Origin: an uncultured Bacilli bacterium | GTDB taxonomy: Bacteria > Bacillota_I > Bacilli_A > RF39 > UBA660 | Assembly: GCA_934087065.1 (NCBI GenBank) | Contig: CAKOIS010000004.1 | Span: 25,161-89,160, forward strand | Direction of reading: 5' to 3' | Length of the DNA: 64,000 bases | Part shown: positions 24,836 to 35,298 of the stretch, one piece after another | How positions within the stretch are numbered: position 1 is the first letter of the stretch | How the letters are laid out: every line of letters begins with the position of its first letter | Program-made: the position numbers and the translations under genes | Notes under the pieces: generated by a model | What the model was told of the DNA's origin: nothing | The model's input: only the letters and a program-made list of their open reading frames with translations | Databases searched by the model: none

Positions 24836-26362
24836 TTAATATGTTAATGTTGGATAACTTCCAATACCAATAGGTAACCCTGTAATATAGAACCCTAATA
24901 TTAAAATTACCCACATAACTAACATCACTACTAAATAACTTCTTAAATATTTAAAAGTTCCAAACAATGTTACTTTATCATTCTTATCATATTTTATTAA
25001 AAGAGCTAAATATATAACAAAATAAGGTGTAAGTGGCGTGAATGCCATACTTATACTAGAACCTGCTACATATATTATTTGTGCAAACTCTGGACTAATA
25101 CTTGAATTCATTAATGCTGGTACTACTGTACTAGACATAATCTTCCACTTACTTAAAAGTCCAGTATATATAAGTCCACTTAATATACATATTACAAATA
25201 ATAACAAGATTAACCCGATTCCACTAAATTTAAACACATTTATTAAGTTAGTAAGAAGTGCTACAAATACAAGTCCTATATTACTTTTATCAAATGTATT
25301 AATAAATAAACTAGCTACAAATATTAAAACTAATATATTACCAATACCATCTAAACTATAACTTAAACACTCACTTATTTCCTTATCCCCCTTAACTGTT
25401 TTAGCAACACTCGCATAAGTAAATCCAGCTATTATAAACAAGAATGTAACTATAAACACAAAACCTTGATTAAATAAACTATTACTTCCAAATAGTTTAT
25501 CAATATAATGTGTTTGACTTGCATCCAACAAGCCTCCACTTAAAGGTAAACCAGGTATTATCATATAAATAATGATTAATATGTATAGTATAGATGCACC
25601 CATACTACATACAAATCCTCTTAATTCTCTTTTACTAAAATTAACGTTATCTAGTGTTTCTACTTCATCAAATTCATACTTACCCAAACTAGGCATTATT
25701 GTTTTTTCTGTTACTCTAGTAAGCAAAATAGAACCAGCTATTATTGCAACTAACATAATAAATAATTGAAAGAATATACCTATTTCATAAGTACTATCTA
25801 TGACTTTAGCACTACTTACAGTTAATGTAAGTAAACTACTTTCTATACTAGTTAAAAACACATTTATTCCAGTACCAAAGCAAATACCTGCAAAACTAGC
25901 GATTATTCCTCCCAAAGGATTTCTATGTCCATATTTAAACAACATCGCGCCTATTGGAAGTAAAAGCACAAACCCAATATCTCCAAATAAACTTGATATA
26001 ATACTTAGTAATATTAATATATATGTAATACTGTTTTTCCTAAAACTTTGAGTTATCAAAGTAAAGAACGTTCTAGCTAAACCTGTTTTCTCTAACACAC
26101 CAATACCAATAAGAATAATTATTAAATTACCTAGAGGTGCAAAATTAACAAAGTTATTTACTGTACTAGTAAGTATATACTTTATTCCATCAAAACTAAA
26201 CAAATTCTCTACTTGTATTACATTATTCTGAATAGTGCTAGTATATTGATTAACCGTACTATATTCAGCTTGAAAATTAAATAAAGATAACACAAAGCTA
26301 AGAAGCATTACTCCAATTGTAAGCAATATAAACACAAAAACAGGATTTCTCTTATTTTTCAT
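24836..26362 (-). CDS. AbgT-family transporter
   Basis: A 508-residue integral membrane protein with 9-11 hydrophobic segments. It matches the AbgT family (p-aminobenzoyl-glutamate uptake in E. coli; antimetabolite efflux in others): FAPLGNLIIILIGIGVLEKT near the N-terminus and the C-terminal signature GSSISMAFTPLTPYFVIYLA. Substrate and direction cannot be read from sequence. ATG 26362 (GGTGG before it) overlaps the DUF951 gene by 11 bases. It is an insertion in the otherwise conserved parB-DUF951-ychF order. Confidence 0.88.
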   Translation of the reverse strand: MKNKRNPVFVFILLTIGVMLLSFVLSLFNFQAEYSTVNQYTSTIQNNVIQVENLFSFDGIKYILTSTVNNFVNFAPLGNLIIILIGIGVLEKTGLARTFFTLITQSFRKNSITYILILLSIISSLFGDIGFVLLLPIGAMLFKYGHRNPLGGIIASFAGICFGTGINVFLTSIESSLLTLTVSSAKVIDSTYEIGIFFQLFIMLVAIIAGSILLTRVTEKTIMPSLGKYEFDEVETLDNVNFSKRELRGFVCSMGASILYILIIIYMIIPGLPLSGGLLDASQTHYIDKLFGSNSLFNQGFVFIVTFLFIIAGFTYASVAKTVKGDKEISECLSYSLDGIGNILVLIFVASLFINTFDKSNIGLVFVALLTNLINVFKFSGIGLILLLFVICILSGLIYTGLLSKWKIMSSTVVPALMNSSISPEFAQIIYVAGSSISMAFTPLTPYFVIYLALLIKYDKNDKVTLFGTFKYLRSYLVVMLVMWVILILGFYITGLPIGIGSYPTLTY

Positions 26363-26537
26363 TTTCCACCACTTTCTTAAGTTTCTTTTCAAACTCTAAT
26401 CTATCCATCATTATAGTTCTACCACAATTAACACATTTAAGCTTGATATCAACACCAAGCCTAACTATCTCCCATAAGTTAGTACCACATGGATGCGCTT
26501 TTTTCATTATAACTATACTTCCTATACCATATTTCAT
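26352..26537 (-). CDS. DUF951 family protein (YyzM)
   Basis: 61 residues with the DUF951 landmarks: GSIVIMKKAHPCGTNLWEIV and KCVNCGRTIMMDRLEFEKKL. The HPCG and CxxC residues look like a zinc site. Function unknown, but it lies next to spo0J and engD in Bacillus as here. Start ATG after GGGG; 2 bases after parB. Confidence 0.92.
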   Translation of the reverse strand: MKYGIGSIVIMKKAHPCGTNLWEIVRLGVDIKLKCVNCGRTIMMDRLEFEKKLKKVVENEK

Positions 26538-26539
26538 AG

Positions 26540-27424
26540 TTAATCCCCTATTTCTATATTTAATATTTCTAATATTCTTTCTAAATCTTTATCACTATCA
26601 TATGGAATTACTATCTTATTATTATTAATCTTAACCATAGTACCAATTTTCTCTCTCATGATACTCTGTACTATACTGTGTCTTTCATCCACTTGAATAT
26701 GTTTCTTAATAGGAACCTTTTTAACAGAATTATTATCATTAATTATATCTTCTAACTCTCTTACACTCAAATTCTTATTTACAACATCTTGTGCTAAACT
26801 AAAGATTTCACTCTCATCTTCAAGTTTACTAAGACACCTTGCATGTCCCATAGTAATCTTATTATTTAAAACTAAATCTTGTACTTTACTAGGTAATTTT
26901 AAAATACCAAGAATATTAGTTATATGACTTCTACTCTTTCCTACTTTAGTAGCTAATTCTTCCTGAGTAATGTGCATAACTTCTATCATTTTCTTATATG
27001 CAAGAGCCTCTTCTATTATATTTAAGTTTTCTCTCTGAATATTCTCAAGAAGCGCTATGCTCATCATTTCTTCGTCATTAAAGTCTCTTATAATTGCAGG
27101 AACTTCACTAAGTCCAGCCATCTTAGCAGCTATACTTCTTCTTTCTCCAGCAACAATCTCATACCCTTTAATGCTCTTTTTAACAATGATAGGCTCTAAT
27201 ATACCATACTCTTTAATACTACTAGCAAGTCCCTCAAGTAACTCTTTATCAAACACTTTTCTTGGCTGATAAGGATTACTTCTAAGTTCATTTAAATTAA
27301 TCATTAGAATTTCATCTTTATTTGCATTATCTACAACATTCTTCTCAAACTCTTCTAGGTTAAAAGCTTCTCCACTAAATAGTTGTTCTAGCCCCTTCCC
27401 TAGTGCTTTTCTCTTGTTTTCCAT
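26540..27424 (-). CDS. parB: Chromosome partitioning protein ParB (Spo0J)
   Basis: 294 residues, a CTP-dependent clamp that loads at parS and, with ParA and SMC, segregates origins. Landmarks: NPYQPRKVF and the CTP-binding pair GERRSIAA and ENIQRENLN, then a helix-turn-helix (ITQEELATKVGKSRSHITN). ATG at 27424 is preferred to an in-frame TTG at 27433, because GGAAGTG lies too near the TTG. Overlaps parA by 50 bases. No parS site was recognised in the window. Confidence 0.95.
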   Translation of the reverse strand: MENKRKALGKGLEQLFSGEAFNLEEFEKNVVDNANKDEILMINLNELRSNPYQPRKVFDKELLEGLASSIKEYGILEPIIVKKSIKGYEIVAGERRSIAAKMAGLSEVPAIIRDFNDEEMMSIALLENIQRENLNIIEEALAYKKMIEVMHITQEELATKVGKSRSHITNILGILKLPSKVQDLVLNNKITMGHARCLSKLEDESEIFSLAQDVVNKNLSVRELEDIINDNNSVKKVPIKKHIQVDERHSIVQSIMREKIGTMVKINNNKIVIPYDSDKDLERILEILNIEIGD

Positions 27425-28199
27425 TTCTTTCAATCACTTCCTTTGCTAAATTAATATAAGCTAAAGCTCCTCTACACTTTGGGTCATACTCCAAAATTGG
27501 TTTTCCATGACTTGGTGCTTCAACAAGTCTAACAAGTCTTGGAATAATAGTATTAAATACCTTCTCTTTGAAGAACTTCCTTACATCTTCAACAACCTCA
27601 AGCCCCACTAATGTTCTACCATCAAGCATTGTAAGTAAAACACCCTCTATATCTAACTTTGGGTTAATCTTACTTTGTGTAAGTAAAATTGTATTTAAAA
27701 GTTGTGTAACCCCTTCAAGTGAATAATATTCACATTGTACAGGTATTAATACACTATCACTAGCAGCAAGTGCATTAGTAGTAAGAACACCAAGTGCAGG
27801 TGGACAATCTATTAAAATATAATCATATCTGTCTCTTATTAAATCTATCTGCAACTTAAGTTGATCCCCTATTATAAAATCACTTTCTTTACTAGCCATT
27901 TGAATTAACTCTATTTCTGCTCCACTTAAATAAATCATAGATGGAATAATAGATAAATTCTTAAATTTTGTTTTAATAATAGCATCTCTTATATCTGAGT
28001 TATGTGTAATAACATCATAGATACTCTTATTAATATTAGCTTTATTAAGACCTAGCCCAGTAGTACTATTACTTTGTGGGTCTAAATCTATTAATAAAAC
28101 CTTTTTACCTAAATGCCCTAAAGCACTAGATAAATTTATACTTGTTGTTGTTTTGCCTACCCCACCCTTTTGATTTACAAGTGATATAACCTTTCCCAT
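27375..28199 (-). CDS. parA: Chromosome partitioning ATPase ParA (Soj)
   Basis: 274 residues. Deviant Walker A KGGVGKTTTSINLS at the N-terminus, Walker A' IDLDPQSN, and DYILIDCPPALG. Binds DNA non-specifically as an ATP dimer; partner of ParB, and in Bacillus also regulates DnaA and sporulation. Start ATG after AGGTAGT. An extended -10 (TGTGTTAAAAT) about 30 bases upstream is a likely promoter. Confidence 0.96.
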   Translation of the reverse strand: MGKVISLVNQKGGVGKTTTSINLSSALGHLGKKVLLIDLDPQSNSTTGLGLNKANINKSIYDVITHNSDIRDAIIKTKFKNLSIIPSMIYLSGAEIELIQMASKESDFIIGDQLKLQIDLIRDRYDYILIDCPPALGVLTTNALAASDSVLIPVQCEYYSLEGVTQLLNTILLTQSKINPKLDIEGVLLTMLDGRTLVGLEVVEDVRKFFKEKVFNTIIPRLVRLVEAPSHGKPILEYDPKCRGALAYINLAKEVIERNGKQEKSTREGARTTI

Positions 28200-28253
28200 A
28201 ATACTACCTCGCTATAGAATATTTTAACACAAAAAACACTAACTTAAAAGAGA

Positions 28254-28285
28254 TTATTAAAAACTTTCAAAATAATTTTTAATAA
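28254..28285. repeat. Inverted repeat upstream of parA
   Basis: TTATTAAAAA at 28254-28263 pairs with TTTTTAATAA at 28276-28285 over a 12-base loop. Lacks GC, so it would be weak as a terminator; it might be an operator. Confidence 0.4.
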
Positions 28286-28372
28286 ACCATATAATATTGG
28301 TTCACATACCTAAAATAAGAAATCACTTTTTTAACATAATTATAAAAATTAATAAATATATTAATTTATACA

Positions 28373-29340
28373 TTATCTATTTAATAACCAGTCAATAATA
28401 TTTTTATGAATAATCCCATCTTGTGACATATCTATAGTATCTTCAGAAATTACATATTTTGGATAATTGTCTTTTATATTTTTATATGCACCAAATTCTC
28501 TTTTAATAACATTATCATCACTTAATATATAACATACCTGATAATACTCGATTTTACCATTTTTTGTAGCAATAAAATCAATTTCACCCTTTTCCAGTAA
28601 TCCTATTTTAACATCATAACCTCTTGATATTAATTCATTATAAACAATATTTTCCAAATATGCTCCCATCTGAGGTCTTTTAGATATATTCATTACTTGA
28701 CCTATTCCTAAATCTGTTAAATAATATTTATACTTACCATTTAATATTCTTTTCTCTCTAACATCATATCTACTAACTTTATTAATTAACATAGCCTTTG
28801 ACATATATTCTAAATAATTATATAAAGTGGTTTTTGTTAACCCTCTATCATCATTGGTATTAAAATATTTTATTAAATTTTCAGCTGAAAAAGTTTGAGA
28901 TGGAGTAGTTACAATATATTCTACTATCCTATTAAACAAATCTATATCTTTTATAGAAAACCTCTCTACAATGTCTTTCATCACTATAGAATTATATATA
29001 TCAGTTAAATAAGTTCTACATTGTTCTTCATCAGTTAATGCAAATCTTTGTGGCAAACCACCAAAAATAATATAATCATCAAAATATTTGACTAACTCAT
29101 ATTTATCTTTATTTATTATTCCATTAAGTTCACAAACTTCACTAAACATAAACGGAAGAACATTAAACCTTACATATCTGCCTGCTAAATGAGTAGCTAG
29201 TTCTCCAGACAATAAGTCACTATTTGATCCAGTTATAAAAATTGAAACATTATCTCTAAAATCAGCTTTAAATGAATTAACTGCTTTTTCCCAATTAGAA
29301 ATATTTTGTATTCTACAAAATACATAATCACACTTTTTTC
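28373..29340 (-). pseudogene. 5'-truncated AAA_14/DUF4143 ATPase
   Basis: The minus-strand frame starts in the middle of a known family. It lacks the Walker A region (about 80 residues) and begins near the Walker B area as YVFCRIQNISNWEKAVNSF, where the family has DEIQNI: the catalytic DE pair is gone. The rest is well kept: SIFITGSNSDLLSGELATHL, the winged-helix part and the DUF4143 nuclease-like end GEIDFIATKNGKIEYYQV, with stop at 28373. The break lies next to the ftsH terminator. These genes are usually accessory; here it separates ftsH from parA. Confidence 0.75.
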
Positions 29341-29376
29341 TAATTTTGTATTCCAAACAATACAAAAAATATTATT

Positions 29377-29406
29377 TTTAAAAAAATTGAAGATTTTACT
29401 CTTCAA
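29377..29406 (-). terminator. Intrinsic terminator of ftsH
   Basis: TTGAAGA/TCTTCAA stem spanning the ftsH stop, followed by seven T. Confidence 0.8.
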
Positions 29407-31273
29407 CTTTATCTTTCTTTTTAGCTTTCTTGCCTTCATTATATTCTCTTACTACTTCTTCAATTTCTTCTTTAGTAATTGTTTCTTTTTCATATAATGT
29501 CTTAGCTAAAGCTTCAACTAATCCTTTATTCTTAGATAAGATATCCTTAGCATTCTTATAACATTCATTTATAATCTTTCTAATTTCTTTATCTATTTCT
29601 AAAGCAACAGCATCACTATAGTTTTTACTACTATTAGTATAATCTCTTCCTAAGAATACTTCTCCACTTTTATGTTCAAATTGTACAGGACCCAAGTCAC
29701 TCATACCATATTCAGTAACCATACTTCTTGCTATTTGAGTAGCTCTTTTAAAGTCATCTGAAGCTCCTGTTGATATTTCACCACAGAACAATTCTTCACT
29801 AACTCTACCACCTAAATAACTTGTAATTCTTTGAAGTAACTCATACTTAGTAGCAACCAAAGTTCTCTCTTCCTTAGGTAGCATTTGAGTATACCCTCCA
29901 GCCATACCTCTAGGAATAATTGTAATCTTATGAACTTCTTCACCATTAGGAAGTTCTATTCCTAAAACGGCGTGTCCACTTTCATGATAAGCTACTATAT
30001 TCTTTTCATAATCTGTTACTTTTCTACTAACTTTAGCAGGTCCCATAAGAACCCTATCACTAGCTTCGTCTATCTCATCCATTCCAATATCGTCTTTATT
30101 TCTTCTAACAGCTAAAAGTGCAGCTTCATTAAGTAAGTTTTCTAAGTCGGCTCCACTATACCCTGGAGTTCTCTCAGCTATTCTCTTCAAGTTGACAGCT
30201 TTATCAAAAATTTTACCCTTAGCATGAACATTAAGTATAGCTTCTCTTTCTCTAACATCTGGTAAATTAACAGTAACTTGTCTATCAAATCTACCTGGTC
30301 TTAAAAGTGCAGGATCAAGTACATCTGGTCTATTAGTTGCAGCTATAATTATAATACCTTCATTAGCCCCAAAACCATCCATCTCAGTAAGTAATTGGTT
30401 TAAAGTTTGTTCTCTTTCATCATGTCCTCCACCTAAACCTGTTCCTCTTTGTCTACCCACTGCATCTATTTCATCAATAAATATTAAACATGGAGCATTT
30501 TGTTTAGCTTGTTTAAACATATCTCTTACACGTGATGCACCAACACCAACGAATAACTCAACGAAATCACTTCCACTTATATAATAAAATGGTACCTTAG
30601 CTTCTCCAGCTACTGCTTTTGCAAGTAATGTTTTACCTGTTCCTGGAGGACCAACTAATAAAACACCTTTAGGAATTCTAGCACCTAACTTTTGAAACTT
30701 CTTAGGACTCTTTAAAAAGTCTATTAACTCTTTAACTTCCTCTTTCTCTTCATTAAGTCCAGCAACATCCTTAAATGTTACTTTTCCTCCTTCTTGATTA
30801 AGTTTAGCTCTACTTCTTCCAAAGTCTAGTGTTCCACCTTTTCCATTACCCATCATTGCTCTTACCAAATAAACAGTAAGTCCACCAATTAAAAGTATTG
30901 GCACAAAATCTAAAACTATTACTAACCAGCTAACACTTCCTGGGTCTTTATTAATCTTAACATCTAGTTGTTGTTCATTACTAATACTAAGAATGTTATC
31001 AATAACACTATCTGTATATGGAACAATCAACTTAAATGTCTCGTTTTTACTATAGTTTTCTAGTTTACCAGTTATCAAATATACACTATCACTATCTTTT
31101 GGTGTAACAGTTAATTCCTTAACCTTTTCTCCTTTTAAATTAGTTAAAAACTCATTATAATTCATTTCATTAACCTTAACATTATTTAAATTAAATGTAT
31201 AGTAAATAATACCAACTACAAATATAAGCATAATATAAGGCATAATGTCTTTAAACATATTTTTCTTTTTCAT
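29396..31273 (-). CDS. ftsH: ATP-dependent zinc metalloprotease FtsH
   Basis: 625 residues, hexameric membrane protease. Two membrane segments (12-30 and 114-136) flank an extracytoplasmic domain. The AAA module has Walker A GPPGTGKT (208-215), Walker B LIFIDEID (263-270) and the second region of homology ATNRPDVLDPALLRPGRFDR. The zinc site is HESGH at 430-434. The acidic/lysine tail KKAKKKDKVEE is typical of Firmicutes. Start ATG after AAAGGAAG. Directly downstream of tilS, as in Bacillus (hprT is missing between them). Confidence 0.98.
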   Translation of the reverse strand: MKKKNMFKDIMPYIMLIFVVGIIYYTFNLNNVKVNEMNYNEFLTNLKGEKVKELTVTPKDSDSVYLITGKLENYSKNETFKLIVPYTDSVIDNILSISNEQQLDVKINKDPGSVSWLVIVLDFVPILLIGGLTVYLVRAMMGNGKGGTLDFGRSRAKLNQEGGKVTFKDVAGLNEEKEEVKELIDFLKSPKKFQKLGARIPKGVLLVGPPGTGKTLLAKAVAGEAKVPFYYISGSDFVELFVGVGASRVRDMFKQAKQNAPCLIFIDEIDAVGRQRGTGLGGGHDEREQTLNQLLTEMDGFGANEGIIIIAATNRPDVLDPALLRPGRFDRQVTVNLPDVREREAILNVHAKGKIFDKAVNLKRIAERTPGYSGADLENLLNEAALLAVRRNKDDIGMDEIDEASDRVLMGPAKVSRKVTDYEKNIVAYHESGHAVLGIELPNGEEVHKITIIPRGMAGGYTQMLPKEERTLVATKYELLQRITSYLGGRVSEELFCGEISTGASDDFKRATQIARSMVTEYGMSDLGPVQFEHKSGEVFLGRDYTNSSKNYSDAVALEIDKEIRKIINECYKNAKDILSKNKGLVEALAKTLYEKETITKEEIEEVVREYNEGKKAKKKDKVEE

Positions 31274-31288
31274 AATCTCTTCCTTTCT

Positions 31289-32614
31289 TTAATAGTACTT
31301 AAGTATTATATCACACTTTTTACCTTTTTCTACATCAAATTTACTCTTTTTAAGTCCAGGTATCCAAATAATGTTATTTTCTGCATCACTCACAACTGGC
31401 CAAACATGTCTATCTTTTGTAGAAATCTTACTATCTATAAATATATCATTAACCTTTTTATGTCCATTCATTCCTTTAACCATCATCTTGTCTCCATTTC
31501 TTCTAGTTCTAACATAAAGAGGTAATGTAATATCATCAATATTTAGTCTAATAGTATTGTTACTAGTATCTTCGCAACTACTTACTACTTCAATATTCTT
31601 TCCATTAGGTAAATTCACAACATCATTTATCTCAATTTCATACACGTTAGATTCTTCTTCTTCATAATCAAAACTAACTTCATCATAAGCTCTTACCACT
31701 TTAACATTATTAGGTAAATGAACCACACTATTAGGAGTTTCTTTATTTATTAAATCAAATATCAAATTAACATGTGTACTAGTAACAATGAATAAATCAT
31801 CTCCATATATTTTCTCTAGTATACTATAAATAATCTTACTTTGAATTAAATAGTCAAGCTCTTTAAACTTAGGAATATCTAACACTCCACCTTTAAATAC
31901 TTTAGTGATCACTTCTTTAATTTCTTTATCTATATAATTATTATATAAAAGCAAAGTCTCACTAAACTTCAAAAACTTTTCATGTACTAACGGGTCTTCC
32001 TTCTTTAAAAATGGTAGCATATACTTTCTATATCTATTTCTTGTATGTACGTCATCTAAGTTAGTCTTATCTATATAATATTTTACCCCATTTTCTTCAC
32101 AATATTTAACTAAAGTATCTTTTGTAACACTAATTAAAGGTCTAATAATTGTATACCCATCTCTACCAACACACTTACTAAATCCACTATATCCTTTTAA
32201 AGTAGAACCTCTTACTATACGCATAAGAACAGTTTCAATTAAATCATCCCCATGATGTGCTGTCATTAAATATTTAGCATTGTATTCTCTTACTATCTTT
32301 TCAAAAAAATTATACCTAACAGTTCTAGCTTCATTCTCAAAGTTATCATCTCCCCAGTTTTTAACACTTAGTCCTTCAAAAATAACTCCTACTTCTTTAG
32401 CATAATCTCTTACATAAATTTCTTCTTCTTTACTTTCTTCCCTAACATTATGATTAACATGCGCTACTATTAAAACTAAATCTAGTTCACTTTTAAGTTT
32501 AAGCATAATACTAAGTAAAGCCATCGAGTCAGGCCCACCACTTATCCCTAAAACTATAGTATCTCTGTATCTTATACCACTCTTGTTAAGTAAATAATCA
32601 TATACTTCATTCAT
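31289..32614 (-). CDS. tilS: tRNA(Ile)-lysidine synthase
   Basis: Modifies C34 of the CAU anticodon of a tRNA-Ile so that it reads AUA codons, which are very abundant in this AT-rich genome. PP-loop SGGPDS at residues 25-30, then MTAHHGDDLIETVLMRIVRG; the C-terminal TilS domains follow (PLYVRTRRNGDKMMVKG). 441 residues. ATG 32614 after GGGGG is chosen over an upstream in-frame start; it overlaps the TM protein upstream in transcription by a few bases only at its ribosome site. Confidence 0.95.
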   Translation of the reverse strand: MNEVYDYLLNKSGIRYRDTIVLGISGGPDSMALLSIMLKLKSELDLVLIVAHVNHNVREESKEEEIYVRDYAKEVGVIFEGLSVKNWGDDNFENEARTVRYNFFEKIVREYNAKYLMTAHHGDDLIETVLMRIVRGSTLKGYSGFSKCVGRDGYTIIRPLISVTKDTLVKYCEENGVKYYIDKTNLDDVHTRNRYRKYMLPFLKKEDPLVHEKFLKFSETLLLYNNYIDKEIKEVITKVFKGGVLDIPKFKELDYLIQSKIIYSILEKIYGDDLFIVTSTHVNLIFDLINKETPNSVVHLPNNVKVVRAYDEVSFDYEEEESNVYEIEINDVVNLPNGKNIEVVSSCEDTSNNTIRLNIDDITLPLYVRTRRNGDKMMVKGMNGHKKVNDIFIDSKISTKDRHVWPVVSDAENNIIWIPGLKKSKFDVEKGKKCDIILKYY

Positions 32615-32615
32615 A

Positions 32616-33248
32616 TTATTCCCCCACAACAATATACAATTTATTATTATCTTTAATTAAAGTAAATACTTCACTGTTCTTATATCCCAAATCTTCTTGA
32701 TATTCCCAACTAGCACTAACTTTATATCCAGAATACTCTTTATCTTTATATGTATAAGTAATACTTTCTATATTAGTCACATCAACTTTCTTTACAATAG
32801 GTAACTCTTGCACTCTATCTCCATAAATATTAGTTTTAACATGATTATACATAGTATCCCCTGCATGCATTTTAAAGTTCTCTACCATATCACTAGGAAT
32901 AAATTCAACACCGCCTATATCACTACTAGTAAGTTTATTATCCAAAGTATAAAAATCACTCACAAATAATTTTACTATTTCTTTAGCATAATCTTCATAA
33001 TTAACTTCATCACTATTTAAAGTACTCTTTAAATCATTAAAATACTCTTTATATAAAGCGCTATCATAATCATCTAGTGTATAGCCATATAACTCTAAAC
33101 TATCAAGTTCTTTCTTTGTAACCACGTTCTTATCATCTTTAACTAAAAACTCAAAAGTAAACTTTACACCAATTACTATAATAACTATTAAGATTAAACT
33201 AATCATAACAAAATAGAATAACTTATTTTTATTTAAAACTTTCTTCAT
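32616..33248 (-). CDS. Membrane-anchored protein of unknown function
   Basis: 210 residues: one N-terminal membrane segment (11-33, FVMISLILIVIIVIGVKFTF) and an extracellular mixed alpha/beta domain ending in EVFTLIKDNNKLYIVVGE. No family recognised. The stop of ltaS overlaps its start by 4 bases, and tilS follows at once, so it is coupled to both. Given the partner, a role in the envelope is plausible but unproven. Confidence 0.7.
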   Translation of the reverse strand: MKKVLNKNKLFYFVMISLILIVIIVIGVKFTFEFLVKDDKNVVTKKELDSLELYGYTLDDYDSALYKEYFNDLKSTLNSDEVNYEDYAKEIVKLFVSDFYTLDNKLTSSDIGGVEFIPSDMVENFKMHAGDTMYNHVKTNIYGDRVQELPIVKKVDVTNIESITYTYKDKEYSGYKVSASWEYQEDLGYKNSEVFTLIKDNNKLYIVVGE

Positions 33249-35203
33249 CTTTTTATCCTTTCTAATTTTTCACTCTCCGTGCTTATCAAATTATGCACAA
33301 TTATACCTTTACTTACCTCAAGTCTCATTTCAGCATATAACTTAATTTGATCAATATACTCACTACTAATAGGCTCCGAAGTCAAAGAAACATATTCATC
33401 TCTTAAATTGTTATAAAATACTTTATTTGTAATAATATCTCCATTAGGAAAAACAACTATTTTATCATTACTACTGAAAATATCATTTCCTAAAGGATAC
33501 TTATAACTTAAATTAAACATGTTTGCTACAGTTGGAAACACATCCCACATTCCCATCACATCTTTAACTTCACCATTTATTATACCATTACTTGTATAGA
33601 TAATCAAAGGTGTATTTTTAAGAATATCATATTGGTAATTGTCTAAATCAACATAAGTAGGGTCAAGTTTATTCTTATATTCGCCTGATTTTTCATCATA
33701 ATTATATAACAAATTCAAATTTTTCTTACCTAGTTTACTCTCATGATCCCCATATAACATGAATACGGTGTCCTCGTCTAACCCATTTTCTTTAACAAGT
33801 TTAAAGAACTCGCCAAGTGCTTCATCAGCATAATGTGCACTCTTTAAATAGTTACCCATTTCTGTATCATTTAGATACCCTAAATCAATATCACCATATT
33901 TAGTAACATCATCAAATGGACTATGATTACTTAACGTAATAATCTTACCCATATACTTAGTATTACTCTCTTTAACATTCTTTAAAATAGGAATAATTTG
34001 TTTAAAGAAAGACTTATCACTTAACCCAAGCCCTACTAAATCTTCACTTTTCTTGTCAGTTGGTACTTCAAAATAAGATTTATCAAAATACTCTTTATAT
34101 CCTAAAGTATTATACATATTCTTTCTATTCCAATAATCTCCCACATTAGCATGCATACTAAATGTGTAGTAGCCTTTATTATTAAAAGCATTCTCCATAC
34201 TTTCATATTTTCTATTAAAATAATTTACAAACACTGTCCCAGAAGAACTTGGTAAAAGCCCAGTACTTAAAGTAAACTCTGTATCACTACTTGTCCCTAT
34301 ACTAATTTGTGGATAAAACTTACTAAAATACATTCCTTCCTTACTAAGTTTATTTATATTAGGAGTTATCTCTACTCCATTAACTTTTAAATCAATTAAG
34401 AAATTTTGAATACTCTCCATATGAATAAATATTACATTCTTATCTTCAAATATATTGGTGTATTTATTTGCCTCATAAGTTCTACCTTTACTATAAAACT
34501 CTAAAAACGCATGAGCACTCTCGTCATATCCAAACATCGGACTAATCGCAGGAGTTAAGCTTGTTACCATATCACTTAACATATAAGTATATATTCCAAA
34601 TCTTTTAACAACTGCATCCCTATTCCATAGTTTAACTAATTTACTCCCATCACTCTTTGTCATAGTAAGTCCTATCATAATTCCAAGGATAAGTGCACAC
34701 ACTCCAGTCCTTCTGAACATCAACTTTCCTTTTTCATCTTTTCCAACATTATAATAATAATTCTTTTTAACAAGAAGTTTATTAACTACTATAAGTGTTA
34801 TAGGCGCAAATAGATAGACAAAATACTCTAGGCTTAATCTAGTAGTAACCGAATCACTTACTTGTCCAAACATACTCATTGTACTAAGTAAACTTACACT
34901 TACATAATTAGTATAAAACATATAATAAATAGAATTAACAACACATATAAGTGTAAAAACTATATTAACACTCAAAAAATACTTAAACTGATTTTTAGGC
35001 TTAAACAAATAACCAAAAGACCCAAAAATAAGAATAACCACTAAGTCCCATACAAAAGGTCTAAAATCAAATGTTAACCCCATTGTTAAAGCTCTAAGTA
35101 AAGTCCCAATTATTAAAGAGGTTAATAAGTATGTCAAAAACAAAATATTAGTACTATAATACTTTTTAAATTTCTTAACAAAGTTTTTAATAGTATTCTT
35201 CAT
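33245..35203 (-). CDS. ltaS: LTA synthase family sulfatase-like protein
   Basis: 652 residues. Four or five N-terminal membrane segments (about 20-190) are followed by an extracellular sulfatase-fold domain: metal ligand Glu in FIHMESIQNF, catalytic Thr in GTSSDTEFTLSTGLLP, and the Asp-His ligands in LYGDHESKLG. This is the LtaS layout, which polymerises glycerol phosphate from phosphatidylglycerol into lipoteichoic acid and releases diacylglycerol. Start ATG 35203 is spaced correctly from GAGG; the ATG 9 bases upstream is too close. Related sulfatases have other substrates, so LTA synthesis is a likely reading. Confidence 0.85.
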   Translation of the reverse strand: MKNTIKNFVKKFKKYYSTNILFLTYLLTSLIIGTLLRALTMGLTFDFRPFVWDLVVILIFGSFGYLFKPKNQFKYFLSVNIVFTLICVVNSIYYMFYTNYVSVSLLSTMSMFGQVSDSVTTRLSLEYFVYLFAPITLIVVNKLLVKKNYYYNVGKDEKGKLMFRRTGVCALILGIMIGLTMTKSDGSKLVKLWNRDAVVKRFGIYTYMLSDMVTSLTPAISPMFGYDESAHAFLEFYSKGRTYEANKYTNIFEDKNVIFIHMESIQNFLIDLKVNGVEITPNINKLSKEGMYFSKFYPQISIGTSSDTEFTLSTGLLPSSSGTVFVNYFNRKYESMENAFNNKGYYTFSMHANVGDYWNRKNMYNTLGYKEYFDKSYFEVPTDKKSEDLVGLGLSDKSFFKQIIPILKNVKESNTKYMGKIITLSNHSPFDDVTKYGDIDLGYLNDTEMGNYLKSAHYADEALGEFFKLVKENGLDEDTVFMLYGDHESKLGKKNLNLLYNYDEKSGEYKNKLDPTYVDLDNYQYDILKNTPLIIYTSNGIINGEVKDVMGMWDVFPTVANMFNLSYKYPLGNDIFSSNDKIVVFPNGDIITNKVFYNNLRDEYVSLTSEPISSEYIDQIKLYAEMRLEVSKGIIVHNLISTESEKLERIKR

Positions 35204-35298
35204 TCTAATCATTCCTCACAACAATATTTTACCAAATTTCAAAAGAAAAGTCATTAAATACACATCATTTTCACAATATTGTCACAATTAAAAAAAGA

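Noticed and set aside
26443..27269. Plus-strand ORFs antisense to parB and DUF951
   Set aside because: They are shadows of strongly conserved minus-strand genes and lack ribosome sites.
28254..28285. A parS site near parAB
   Set aside because: The inverted repeat is pure A/T and does not resemble the GTTTCACGTGAAAC consensus; no such site was noticed in the window.
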